The notes under the pieces are model-generated. The model ran no database searches and had not been told where the DNA came from. It saw nothing but the letters and a program-made list of their open reading frames with translations. Shown one piece after another: positions 19,925 to 30,000 of a DNA stretch of 64,000 nucleotides (within the stretch, counting starts at the first letter, position 1; each line of letters begins with the position of its first letter). The DNA comes from Bacteroidales bacterium (GTDB lineage: Bacteria > Bacteroidota > Bacteroidia > Bacteroidales > ML635J-15). The translations under genes were made by a program, and so were the position numbers. The stretch spans positions 62,001 to 126,000 of the forward strand of contig JAISPG010000069.1 in the NCBI GenBank assembly GCA_031275085.1, in the 5' to 3' direction.

Positions 19925-21519
19925 TAAAAGTCGTAATAATTATACCTTAAAGCTGTACGAAGTCCGAAATTAAAGAAAAATGAATTTCTTTTATTAAAAT
20001 TATCATATCTGAAATTAGTACCGCAAAAAATCTGAAGTTTATTTGTCTTATTTAAGCTATAAATTATCTGAAAATCTGCATTTATAATCTGATTTCCGGG
20101 AACCTTAGAATCAATAGTTCCTGCATATATCTGATCATAATTAAAAATATTTTGCTGGTTAAATCCCAAATCTTTTCTGTATCTGAGATAATTTAATTTA
20201 AGTATAAATTCAAACTCTCTTAAAAACCGGAAAAAATTGTCGATCCTAATGTTATTCAAATTATAACCGCCTATAAGTATAAATTCATCGAAATTATTTC
20301 CTGCAGGATGAGCAAGTGATTGGTTTTGATTTCCATAATGCAGTTCATTATTAGGATTAGAATACATAAATACACTTGCCATATTGTACTCAGCCTGAAA
20401 ATACAGATTTTTTATATCAGCAAGATCAAAATTTTTATATCCTAATTGTGCTGCGCCGGTAAGTTCAAAATTATCAAATTTTATCTGGTCAACAGCTAAT
20501 TGTAGGTAAAAAATTCCAATATCTTTATTACGATAAGAACCGTTAAATCCTGATATAACATTAGGTGTATTTTTTTTCAGTAATTCACCGAAATCATGTA
20601 CATAAGGAGTTACTACATATATTAAAGTCTGTCCGAAATTTAAGGAAGATGGCAGTAAAATAGCATCAAATAACGTTAAATGCCACTTCTCATTTATTTT
20701 ATAAGTAAATGTATTATATAAAACTAATTTGGAATTATATTCTGCATTTTCATTAAAATAGGTGTCAGGCCCCATAATTCGTTTATAATTCGGATTAACA
20801 GCTTTTGACACAATATTATTGTACTCAAACTTTCCAATATGTAAATTTGATTTAAAATATACCTGAGGTGCTGAAAAATCAGATAATAACATAGAACGGT
20901 AACCGTCTCCAATAAACATCCTATCATACCCTATTGTGAAATTAAGGTTTTCAATTCCCATATTATTGTCTATAGCTTTAAATGAAACCGAACCGTAAGA
21001 ATTAGAAAAATCATATACTCCTTTACTGTCCAGTTTTATTCTGCCATATCCCGGTATGGTTCCGAATGTTTTATAAAAGTCATCTATATGTGAAGGAAAT
21101 TTTCCCTGGTTCTCGTAAAATGCAGTGTTGAAATATATACGTGAAATTAATTTTCCATAAATAACGGCTCCGCGGGTATTTAGATAGCTGAAATCTTTTT
21201 TGTAAGTATCGTAATTTCCACGAAAATCAAGAACAGGATCCATTATTATTCTGAATCGTTCATCACCCTGTATTATCAAATGTTCATTAAAGATTTTTCG
21301 TACGAACCAATTCCGGCTCTTATCTTTTTTAACACTGAAAATAAGACTGTCATACAAATGATTTTCACTTCCTGTTACAAGCTTAAAGTGAGTGCTGTTT
21401 TCCCTGAAATAAACATTTTTCTCATTCAGTTTATTAAAATGACCTGTTAAAAAATAATCCTGCGCCCACATTATTGCAGGACAACAGAAGAAAAAGATCA
21501 ACACGCAGAAAACACGCAT
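19924..21519 (-). CDS. Outer membrane RemB/Wzi-like beta-barrel protein, first of pair
   Basis: A 531-residue paralogue of the following gene. It has a signal peptide (MRVFCVLIFFFCCPAIMWAQ) and the matching family segment FIGDGYRSMLLSD near residue 205. Both also share a late motif around a conserved LAHPxGxNF segment (near residue 410 here). The protein is predicted to form an outer-membrane barrel. It is the first gene of a two-gene operon, with a 1-bp stop-start overlap to the second. No polysaccharide export genes (wza, wzc) lie next to it, so a direct capsule link is not shown; the T9SS genes elsewhere in the window favour a surface or gliding role. Confidence 0.75.
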   Translation of the reverse strand: MRVFCVLIFFFCCPAIMWAQDYFLTGHFNKLNEKNVYFRENSTHFKLVTGSENHLYDSLIFSVKKDKSRNWFVRKIFNEHLIIQGDERFRIIMDPVLDFRGNYDTYKKDFSYLNTRGAVIYGKLISRIYFNTAFYENQGKFPSHIDDFYKTFGTIPGYGRIKLDSKGVYDFSNSYGSVSFKAIDNNMGIENLNFTIGYDRMFIGDGYRSMLLSDFSAPQVYFKSNLHIGKFEYNNIVSKAVNPNYKRIMGPDTYFNENAEYNSKLVLYNTFTYKINEKWHLTLFDAILLPSSLNFGQTLIYVVTPYVHDFGELLKKNTPNVISGFNGSYRNKDIGIFYLQLAVDQIKFDNFELTGAAQLGYKNFDLADIKNLYFQAEYNMASVFMYSNPNNELHYGNQNQSLAHPAGNNFDEFILIGGYNLNNIRIDNFFRFLREFEFILKLNYLRYRKDLGFNQQNIFNYDQIYAGTIDSKVPGNQIINADFQIIYSLNKTNKLQIFCGTNFRYDNFNKRNSFFFNFGLRTALRYNYYDF

Positions 21520-21865
21520 ATTTATTACTCAATATGAAAACAAATGTATTAAAATAATATTAATATATGGAAAGAAAGGTCTTATTTTTAAAAATGATAA
21601 CCATGAATGTACTTATTTCAAAAGTATGCTGACAACAAACAAAAAATGGGTTGGTGTGTATTAGAAAACCAATGTATAGCGGTAAATTATACTATCCCTC
21701 GAAATTAGTACAAAACGAATTTAAAAAACAAAATATAAAATTATTTATTGTTGTCGAATATTATAATTACAAACCTATGAATCTATTTTATGACATTTAC
21801 AATCCGATACACAGAAAACAACTGATAAACCAAAAACTAAACTGATTTTTACCTAAAGAAATTTT

Positions 21866-21909
21866 TCTTAATTTTGCAAAATTAAAATATTGTATTGGGA
21901 TCGTTAAAT
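21866..21909 (+). repeat. Leader repeat, upstream copy
   Basis: This stretch, from TTAATTTTGCAAAATTAAAA onward, aligns with 26706-26749 downstream of the adhesin; most of about 42 positions agree. The two copies are direct repeats flanking the gene and include the promoter element. Confidence 0.7.
21869..21876 (+). promoter_or_regulatory. Bacteroidota -7 element for the large adhesin
   Basis: TAATTTTG matches TAnnTTTG, 64 bp before the ATG at 21941. The leader between them is long for this window. Confidence 0.55.
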
Positions 21910-21940
21910 TTATAACAAATAAACATCGAATTAGAAAAAA

Positions 21941-24900
21941 ATGAAAAAGAAGATTTTACTACTATTATTACTATTTATCTGCAATTTGACAACAGTAAGC
22001 ATTTTTGCACAAATACGTTATGTAAAACCTGACGGCACAGGCAATGGCAGTTCTTGGGATAACGCTTCAGGAAACATACAGGATATGATAGATTATACCT
22101 TTTCCGGCGGACAGGTTTGGATTGCTGCAGGTACTTATAATCTCAGCGTCACCGTACAAATGAAAGACGGCGTAAACGTATATGGCGGTTTTTTCGGCGA
22201 TGAAACCTCAATTGAGGCACGCCAAAAAAGCGATTTAGACGACAACGGAACTGTCGAACCCTGGGAATTTACCCACGCTACAGTTTTAAGCGGACAAAAC
22301 GCAATACAGGTACTTAACCAATCTGCTGATTTTTCTGTGGAAACAGTTTGGGATGGAGTAAGTATTATTAACGGAAAAAATACAACTAGTAGTGGTTGTG
22401 GTGGTGGTGCATATATCAGAGCTAATTGTATACTGATCAATTCTGATATTAGAAATAACACTGTTGCCCGTAGTAGCGGTTCTCCTACTTATTTATATAG
22501 CCATGGTGGCGGTATTTATAATTTAAGAGGAACTATAAGTAATTGCATTATTAGAAATAACACTTCTTCTTCTTATAGTAATGATGTTAGTGATATCTCA
22601 ATAACTGCTCATGGTGGTGGAGTTTCAAATATAGAAGGGACTGTAATTGATTGTGTTATTAGAGATAACAGGGCATTTTCTGGTGGTAATAATAGTAATT
22701 TTATTTCTTCTCGTGGTGGTGGTATTTATAATTCTGGAACTATAAGTACTTGTACTATTAGCAATAATACTACAAGTATTAACGAATCTTCTAACCTCAA
22801 CTCTGAAAGTCGTGGTGTTGGTATTTGTAATGAAAACGAATCTTCCATTGTTAATAATTGTGTTATCAGCAATAATAATTCTACTTCTGAGACTACACAT
22901 TACACTTCTAAGGGTGGTGGTATTTATGGAGGAACAATAGACAACTGTACTGTTATTAATAATATCGCTACTAATGGTGGTGGTATTTATGGCTCTGTTA
23001 ATATATCCAATTGTACTGTTGAAGGAAACTCATCTACTTCTGGTGGTGGTATATACAATTCCAATAATAATATCACGATATCTAATTGCATTGTTAACGA
23101 AAACTTATCTATATATAGTGGTGGCGGAATATATTGTTCTGGTAATTATGTATCAATAACTAATTGTATTATCAGCGAAAACGTTTTGACTTCTTTATCT
23201 CCTGCTTTTGGCGGTGGCATTTATTGTTCAGGCAGTGGCGTAACAATATCTAATTGCACTATAAACGGAAATACTGTTTCTTCTACTACATCTTCTTCCT
23301 CTCATGGTGGTGGTGGTGGTGTTGCATTTATTAATACATCCGCTAAAATAACCGATTGTATAATAAAAGGAAACAAAACTCTAAAAAACAATACACAAGA
23401 TGGATTTGGCGGTGGCGTTTATAGAGGAGTAATAACTCGCTGTAGAATTGAAGATAATATTTCCGGCGAGGGTGGTGGTTTCTATGGCAGTAGTACTTAT
23501 AATTGCATTATATTTAATAACAGTGCTGCAACTAATGGCGGTGGTGGTTATCTTGACACAAACGGCAAAAGCATTAACTGCACTTTTGTTGACAATACCG
23601 CAGGTAGAGGCGGTGGAATATATTTTAACACAAACACAGGTACATGTGCAACAAATTGCATTTTTTGGCAAAATTATGCTTCAATGTGGGAACAGGTTGG
23701 TACGCCGGCAGGTGCAAACGAAGCAAATGTTACCTATTCTGCTATTCAAGAAGTATATCCGGGCATTGGCAATATTATCATTACAGAAGAGAATGAAAAC
23801 GGTGGTCCTCTGTTTCTTAACCCTCTGACCCAAAATTGGCAACTTCAAGAAGATTCACCATGTATTAACGCAGGAAATAATGATTTACTTCCGGTTGCTG
23901 ACACTACCGACTTAGCAGAAAATCCAAGAATTTTTAATGGAACTGTAGATATGGGCGCATACGAAAGACAAGACGCTAACCCGCCTACCTACACTATAAG
24001 TGGACAGGTTACTTATGATGAAAATCCGCTTACTGGCGCAACAATAACAAATAGCCCTTCAGTGGTTACAGATGAATCTGGAGAATACAGCATAACTGTA
24101 TATCAGGGTGCCAATATTACAATAACTCCAGCTATGGATGGCTATGGGTTTATGCCTATATCTATTACTTATAATAATGTAAGTAGAAATCTTGAAAATA
24201 ATGATTTTACGGCAATCTCAATGATTCCAGTAACAAATATTATAAATATTTCTGATACAATATTTCCAAGTGTCCCCTACATGCTTGTTGGTACAGTTTT
24301 ACCAAGTAATGCAACCAACCAAACTATTATTTGGAACATATTTGATGCAGGAACTACAGGTGCAACCATTACAAACAACACTCTCACTACTACTGCCGAA
24401 GGCACATTAGTAATTAGAGCTACTATCTTAAACGGCATAACGTTGGGAGTAAATTATGTACAATACTTTACCATTACCTCTTCCTTGTATTTCTTCTGTG
24501 ATGGAATCGGTACATTAACAGATCCTTACCAAATCTGCACACATCAGCAATTAAACGCCCTAGCTATTTACATAAGCGCAGGAAACGGTAATACAACATC
24601 AGGCAAATACTATAAGTTAATGAATGACATTGATTTTAGCAGTTATGACAATTGGACATCCATAGGTAATAATAGCGTAAATAACAATACTCATCGCTTT
24701 CAAGGCAATTTTGATGGAAATGAAAAAGTAGTAAAAAATCTTACTATTAACACTTCTAAAAATTATCAAGGACTGTTTGGTTATGTAACAGATGGTTCTA
24801 TTCACAATCTTGGTATAGAAAATTGTAGCATTAACGGGAATAAATATGTGGGTGGTTTATTAGGCTACAGTTCTACTACTACCATATCTAATTGTTACAC

Positions 24901-26470
24901 AACCGGTAATGTAAGCGGAAACAACGACTATGTGGGCGGTTTGGTGGGATATTCAACATCTCCTATTTCAGATTGTTACTCTACTGCTAATGTGAGCGGG
25001 TATATGTATGTAGGCGGTTTGACTGGATTTAACAGTTCCACTTTATCAAATAGTTACGCTACCGGTAAGGTAAATGCAATAAATAACTATGTAGGCGGTT
25101 TGGTAGGACGAAATTCGAGCGGTACTATTAGAAATTGTATAGCAGCCAACGACTCCATTATTAGTGCATCATACTCATATAATATAAATCGTGTATGTGG
25201 GAATAATTCAGGAACTTACCAAAAGAACTATGCACTTAATACAATGGTAGTAAAAGGTAACAACACCATTATTACCATAACGAATAATACGTCTACTTCA
25301 GGTTCAGGAGAATCTCTCACTACATTTAAAAGCACGTCATTTTATACTACATTAAGTAATTGGTCAAGTACATCCCCATGGAATATTGTCAACCCTTCGG
25401 GTATATGGAAAATATGCAATGGCTGGGGATTTCCATTCTTGCGTTGGCAAGACTTAATATGTGATGATTTTATATCTGTTACCGATATTACAGATGTTCC
25501 ATCCGCTGTCACAGCAGGTACACAACTTTCCCTCACTAGTACAGTTCTTCCAAACAACGCCACTAATCAAACCATCATTTGGAGTATACAAAGTGCAGGA
25601 GGTACCGGAGCAACTATTACCGAAAATACGCTCAATACTATAACGTCAGGAACAATATCGATTATAGCAACCATTATCAACGGTACAGCTGTTGACATAA
25701 ATTATACGAAAAATTTTACCATTTTTGTATCAAAAGCACATCAAACCGCTCCTGAGCCACCAACTCTTAGTAGCAATACCACAACAAGAATTACGCTCAA
25801 TGAGGTGTCGGACTGCGAATACAACATCAATGGAGGAAACTGGCAATCATCACCGATATTTGAAGGATTAACACCGAGCACAGCCTACACCTTCACACAA
25901 CGTAAAAAGGGAACACCCACCCATTGGGCTTCACCGGCAAGTACATCGGCAACATTCAGTACATCTAATACAACATTATCTCTTTATACTATTATAGCGT
26001 CGGTAAATGACTCAGCGTTTGGGACAATCACTCCTTATGGAGAAACACAGGTGGAAGAGGGTAGTGATATTACGTTCAACATTACATCATACAACGGTTA
26101 TGTTATTGATAGTGTTCTAGTAAACGACACATTTCAAGGCGAAATAGCTACTTACACGTTTACTAATGTACAAACCAATGGTTCAATAGTAGTAATATTT
26201 AAGGAAAGTTTGGGGGTTTCTGAAACAATGTTATCGGATATTTCGATTTACCCGAATCCTACGCGAGGCGAGTTACGAGTAACAAGTGATAAAATACAAG
26301 TTACGAATATTGAGTTTTTTGATGTAATTGGCAAAAAATTATTCACGCCCCTTGTATTAGATCCCTCCTATGAAATTGTGATAAACATTTCGCATTTGCA
26401 AGAAGGAGTTTACTTTGTGAAAATATCCACTAAAGATGGCAAAATAATTAAGAAGGTATTGAAAGAGTAG
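21941..26470 (+). CDS. Large beta-helix adhesin with T9SS sorting domain
   Basis: A 1509-residue secreted protein. Signal peptide at 1-24 (ending FAQ). Residues about 25-150 form a leading cap with KPDGTGNGSSWDNA and DGVNVYGGF. Residues about 150-570 hold some fifteen beta-helix turns marked by GGGIY or close variants alternating with NCxI-type strands (polymorphic-membrane-protein style). Then a carboxypeptidase-regulatory-like domain (about 684-757), a first Ig-like domain (about 760-847), GLUG-type repeats (about 967-1067, VGGLVG motif four times), a second Ig-like domain resembling the first (about 1177-1263), an InlB B-repeat-like domain (about 1348-1420), and a T9SS type A sorting domain (IYPNPTRGELR to the end). 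It is likely displayed on the cell surface; the ligand is unknown. Confidence 0.88.
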   Translation: MKKKILLLLLLFICNLTTVSIFAQIRYVKPDGTGNGSSWDNASGNIQDMIDYTFSGGQVWIAAGTYNLSVTVQMKDGVNVYGGFFGDETSIEARQKSDLDDNGTVEPWEFTHATVLSGQNAIQVLNQSADFSVETVWDGVSIINGKNTTSSGCGGGAYIRANCILINSDIRNNTVARSSGSPTYLYSHGGGIYNLRGTISNCIIRNNTSSSYSNDVSDISITAHGGGVSNIEGTVIDCVIRDNRAFSGGNNSNFISSRGGGIYNSGTISTCTISNNTTSINESSNLNSESRGVGICNENESSIVNNCVISNNNSTSETTHYTSKGGGIYGGTIDNCTVINNIATNGGGIYGSVNISNCTVEGNSSTSGGGIYNSNNNITISNCIVNENLSIYSGGGIYCSGNYVSITNCIISENVLTSLSPAFGGGIYCSGSGVTISNCTINGNTVSSTTSSSSHGGGGGVAFINTSAKITDCIIKGNKTLKNNTQDGFGGGVYRGVITRCRIEDNISGEGGGFYGSSTYNCIIFNNSAATNGGGGYLDTNGKSINCTFVDNTAGRGGGIYFNTNTGTCATNCIFWQNYASMWEQVGTPAGANEANVTYSAIQEVYPGIGNIIITEENENGGPLFLNPLTQNWQLQEDSPCINAGNNDLLPVADTTDLAENPRIFNGTVDMGAYERQDANPPTYTISGQVTYDENPLTGATITNSPSVVTDESGEYSITVYQGANITITPAMDGYGFMPISITYNNVSRNLENNDFTAISMIPVTNIINISDTIFPSVPYMLVGTVLPSNATNQTIIWNIFDAGTTGATITNNTLTTTAEGTLVIRATILNGITLGVNYVQYFTITSSLYFFCDGIGTLTDPYQICTHQQLNALAIYISAGNGNTTSGKYYKLMNDIDFSSYDNWTSIGNNSVNNNTHRFQGNFDGNEKVVKNLTINTSKNYQGLFGYVTDGSIHNLGIENCSINGNKYVGGLLGYSSTTTISNCYTTGNVSGNNDYVGGLVGYSTSPISDCYSTANVSGYMYVGGLTGFNSSTLSNSYATGKVNAINNYVGGLVGRNSSGTIRNCIAANDSIISASYSYNINRVCGNNSGTYQKNYALNTMVVKGNNTIITITNNTSTSGSGESLTTFKSTSFYTTLSNWSSTSPWNIVNPSGIWKICNGWGFPFLRWQDLICDDFISVTDITDVPSAVTAGTQLSLTSTVLPNNATNQTIIWSIQSAGGTGATITENTLNTITSGTISIIATIINGTAVDINYTKNFTIFVSKAHQTAPEPPTLSSNTTTRITLNEVSDCEYNINGGNWQSSPIFEGLTPSTAYTFTQRKKGTPTHWASPASTSATFSTSNTTLSLYTIIASVNDSAFGTITPYGETQVEEGSDITFNITSYNGYVIDSVLVNDTFQGEIATYTFTNVQTNGSIVVIFKESLGVSETMLSDISIYPNPTRGELRVTSDKIQVTNIEFFDVIGKKLFTPLVLDPSYEIVINISHLQEGVYFVKISTKDGKIIKKVLKE
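22400..23640 (+). repeat. Coding repeats of beta-helix turns (GGTGGTGGTAT-rich)
   Basis: About fifteen degenerate in-frame units, each with a GGTGGTGG(T/C)AT-type core encoding GGGIY. Units vary from about 45 to 110 bp. The near-identical Gly-rich cores could recombine and change turn number. Confidence 0.75.
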
Positions 26471-26705
26471 CAATGTCACAGCATACAAAACTGACAAACC
26501 GCTATCTGCTATGTAAAGTATAACATTACAAATAAGATATGCGATTAAGAAAAGTTTTCTTAATCTTGTCAGGAGCAATTGCATCTAATTTTTTGTATAT
26601 TATTTGTATTGTCCTAAAGCCGGACGGGTTAATACTTTTTCTCTGCAGCGGAGCACACCAGATAAAGTGAGACTATATTTTCTGTTTTTTAGAGCGTTTG
26701 CCCTG

Positions 26706-26749
26706 TTAATCTTGCAAAATTAAAATTATTCTATTGAGATTGTTAAGAA
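26706..26749 (+). repeat. Leader repeat, downstream copy
   Basis: TTAATCTTGCAAAATTAAAA and the following bases repeat 21866-21909. The -7 element is changed to TAATCTTG, and no reading frame of note follows, so this copy looks like an orphan. Confidence 0.7.
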
Positions 26750-27000
26750 TACAATTTTGGTGTTATTTATAGATATGACAGGTCGTTCAAAAGCAATATA
26801 ACTTACTGATTATTAACAAAATAACTTGCTGTTTATTATGAACACAAGGACACACAACAATATACAAGCAGTCGTATTTATTATATAAAAATATTTTTAA
26901 TAAATAATTATTTATTTATTTTCACATATTATTGTATTAAATAATGAATTAATTAACTAATATTTAACTTAGTAAGTTATTTAAAACTTTTTTTATGTAA

Positions 27001-27008
27001 TATCTTTG
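27001..27008 (+). promoter_or_regulatory. Bacteroidota -7 element for the glycogen fusion gene
   Basis: TATCTTTG matches TAnnTTTG, 39 bp before the ATG at 27048. Confidence 0.55.
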
Positions 27009-27047
27009 TTAAAAAAATAGTTCTATTTTTTATAAAACAGCTAGAAT

Positions 27048-30000
27048 ATGAATAATTATATTATAAAACCGGAATATATTTTTGAAGTCAGTTGGGAAGT
27101 ATGTAATAAAGTTGGAGGAATACACACAGTAATATCGACCAAGGCAATTTCATTAATGCAGAATTGTAAAGAATTAATCCTTATAGGACCGGACATTTGG
27201 CATGATGACAAAGAACATTCTGAATTTGAGGAAGATAATTCCTTGTTCCCTGACTGGCACAAAAAAGCAGAAGCAGATGGTATCAGAGTAAGAACCGGCA
27301 GATGGAAAATTCCGGGTAATCCTATTGTGTTTTTAGTAGATTTTTCTAATTACATTTCAGACAGAGACGATATTTTATATAAATTCTGGGATTTTTTCAA
27401 ATTGGATTCCCTTTCCGGACAATGGGATTATATCGAACCTGCCCTTTTCGGCTATGCTGCCGGAAAAGTTATAGAAAGTTTTGTTAACTCCAGTCTTTCC
27501 ACACACAACAGAATTATAGCTCAATTTCATGAATGGATGACCGGTACCGGAGTTCTTTATTTAGATGAACAAATGCCGCAGATTGCAACTGTTTTTACCA
27601 CACATGCAACTGTGGTAGGCAGAAGTTTAGCAGGAAATAAATATAATTTGTACGGTAATCTTAAAGAATATAATGGAGACCTGGTCGCAAGAGATTTTAA
27701 TATAACATCTAAACAAAGTCTTGAAAAATTAAGTGCTCAATATGCTGATGCTTTTACTACTGTTAGTGAAATAACATCTCTTGAATGTTCTCAGTTTCTG
27801 AAAAAAGATGTTGATGTTGTTACTCCAAATGGTTTTGAAAACAATTTTGTTCCGGATAATGATGAAAGCCTGGAAAAAAGAAAAACAGCACGTAAGAAAT
27901 TTATTGACATTGCAGAAAACCTGTGTGATTATAAATATCAAACAGAGCCGGTAATTATTGCAACCTCAGGCCGTTATGAGTTTTATAATAAAGGGTACGA
28001 TCTTTTTATTGACGCATTGGGACAGCTGAATAAAGATCCTGAACTATCAACAGAAATACTGGCTTACATTCTTGTCCCCGGAAATAATTACGGTATAAAA
28101 ACAGGACTATATAACAAGTTAAATAATATTAACGGCGATAAAGATACTGAAGACAATCATCTTACACATAATTTGCACGATGTGGAATCTGACCCTGTAA
28201 TAAAAAGGATCAGGGAAAACAAATTATTTAACCTGTCTGATGATAAAGTTAAGATAATATTTGTACCATCATATCTCAATGGGGATGACGGGATTTTTAA
28301 TATCAAATATTACGATTTACTTCCGGGAATAGATCTTACTGCTTTTGTTTCTTACTATGAACCATGGGGATATACACCTTTGGAAAGTATAGCTTTTGGC
28401 ATACCTACAATTACTACAGATCTGGCAGGTTTTGGGAAATGGATGGAATCTGTTCTTAATCCGGAAGATAAAAGTGTAACAGTAATTCACAGAACAGATA
28501 AGAATTCTGAAGAAGTTACTCATAAAATAATAGAGTCGGTAAAACACTATCTGAATCTTTCTGTTGCTGAGAGATCAGTTCTGTCTGCATTTGCCCGTGA
28601 AAATTCAGAAAAAGCCCTGTGGATAAACCTGATAGAAAAATATCTGGAAGCATATTCGATAGCACTTAATAAAGTTACCGAACGTCAGGATGTAATTGTA
28701 AATTTACCTCAATCCCGCAGTACAGTTGAAATATTTAGCACCGAAACCTCTGCTCCTTTATGGAGAAAATTTGAGATACAAACAATTATGCCGGAGACTT
28801 TTAAATGTCTTGTTGAAATTTCATCAAATTTATGGTGGACTTCCTACCCAAAAGCATATCAGATGTTTGAATACATAGATCCGAAATTATGGCAGGACAG
28901 TTCACATAATTCGGTTGTATTTCTGGATGATGTAAGTTCGTCACGAATGAATGAACTGGAAAATGACCAGTATTTTCTGGAATTATACAACGATGTATAT
29001 TCCCAGTTCAAAGAATATATGGCTGAAGCAGAAAATAAAAAGGCACCAAAGATTGCTTATTTCAGCATGGAATACGGTTTTAATGATAATATAAAAATAT
29101 TTTCGGGAGGCTTGGGAATACTTGCGGGCGATTATCTGAAAGGAGCCAGTGATACGAATACCGACATTGTTGGCGTCGGGCTTTTATATAGATATGGCTA
29201 TTTTTCTCAGAAAATTTCAATTAATGGTGAACAGCATGCCGAATATATACATCAGGATTTTGGCAAAATACCTGTTCATCCTGTAAGAGACGAAAACGGA
29301 GCCCAGATAAAAATATCTGTTCAGTTTCCGGGACGAAGTGTTCATGCAAAAATATGGGAAGTTTATGTGGGTCGTGTACCTTTATATTTGTTAGATACCG
29401 ATACCGACGAAAATCATGATGAAGACAGGAAAATCACATCACAATTGTATGGTGGGGATTCGGAAAACAGATTTAAACAGGAAATGATTCTGGGTATAGG
29501 AGGAATAAGGGCGTTGAGCGAAATGAGAATCAAGCCGGATATTTATCATTGTAACGAAGGACATGCTGCTTTTATAGGACTGGAAAGACTTAGAATTTTA
29601 AGAACCAAAAGAAATCTTAAATTTGAAGAAGCTTTGGAAATCATAAGAGCATCAACATTATTTACAACACACACTCCAGTTCCGGCAGGTCATGATACCT
29701 TTGATGAAAACCTTATGCGCACATACATGTCTCATTATCCCGAAAGGCTAAAGATCACCTGGGATGATATGATGAAGCTTGGTCGGATGCACCCTGATGA
29801 AAAGTTCTCTATGAGTTATCTGGCTGCAAATCTTTCTCAGGAAATCAATGGTGTATCAAAACTCCACGGCAAAGTTTCCCAACAAATGTTTGCCGAACTT
29901 TGGAGCGGTTATTTTCCTGAAGAAAACCATGTTGGATATGTTACTAATGGAGTGCATTATAAAACATGGACTGCAAAAGAGTGGAGAAATTTATATGAGA

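Larger units (their letters stand above)
21520..21940. other. Intergenic region upstream of the large adhesin
   Basis: 421 bp between divergent genes. A 64-codon TTG-initiated frame (21651-21845) has no recognisable family and I do not call it a gene. The 3' part holds the adhesin leader, a copy of which recurs downstream of the adhesin. Confidence 0.6.
26471..27047. other. Intergenic region downstream of the large adhesin
   Basis: 577 bp without a supported gene. It contains a perfect 11-bp hairpin (26543-26553 with 26555-26565, loop of one base as drawn) likely to help end adhesin transcription, the second copy of the adhesin leader (26706-26749), a very AT-rich stretch near 26880-26960, and the promoter of the next gene. 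Confidence 0.6.

Noticed and set aside
21651..21845. 64-codon frame upstream of the adhesin
   Set aside because: TTG start, no family likeness, and no promoter element close by; kept only as a remark in the gap entry.
22400..23640. Regular GGTGGTGG repeats as a CRISPR or satellite array
   Set aside because: Spacing is irregular and in-frame with a beta-helix protein; repeats encode structural turns.
23381..23828. Overlapping frames on both strands within the large adhesin
   Set aside because: They arise from the GGT- and AAT-rich coding repeats and have no recognisable product.
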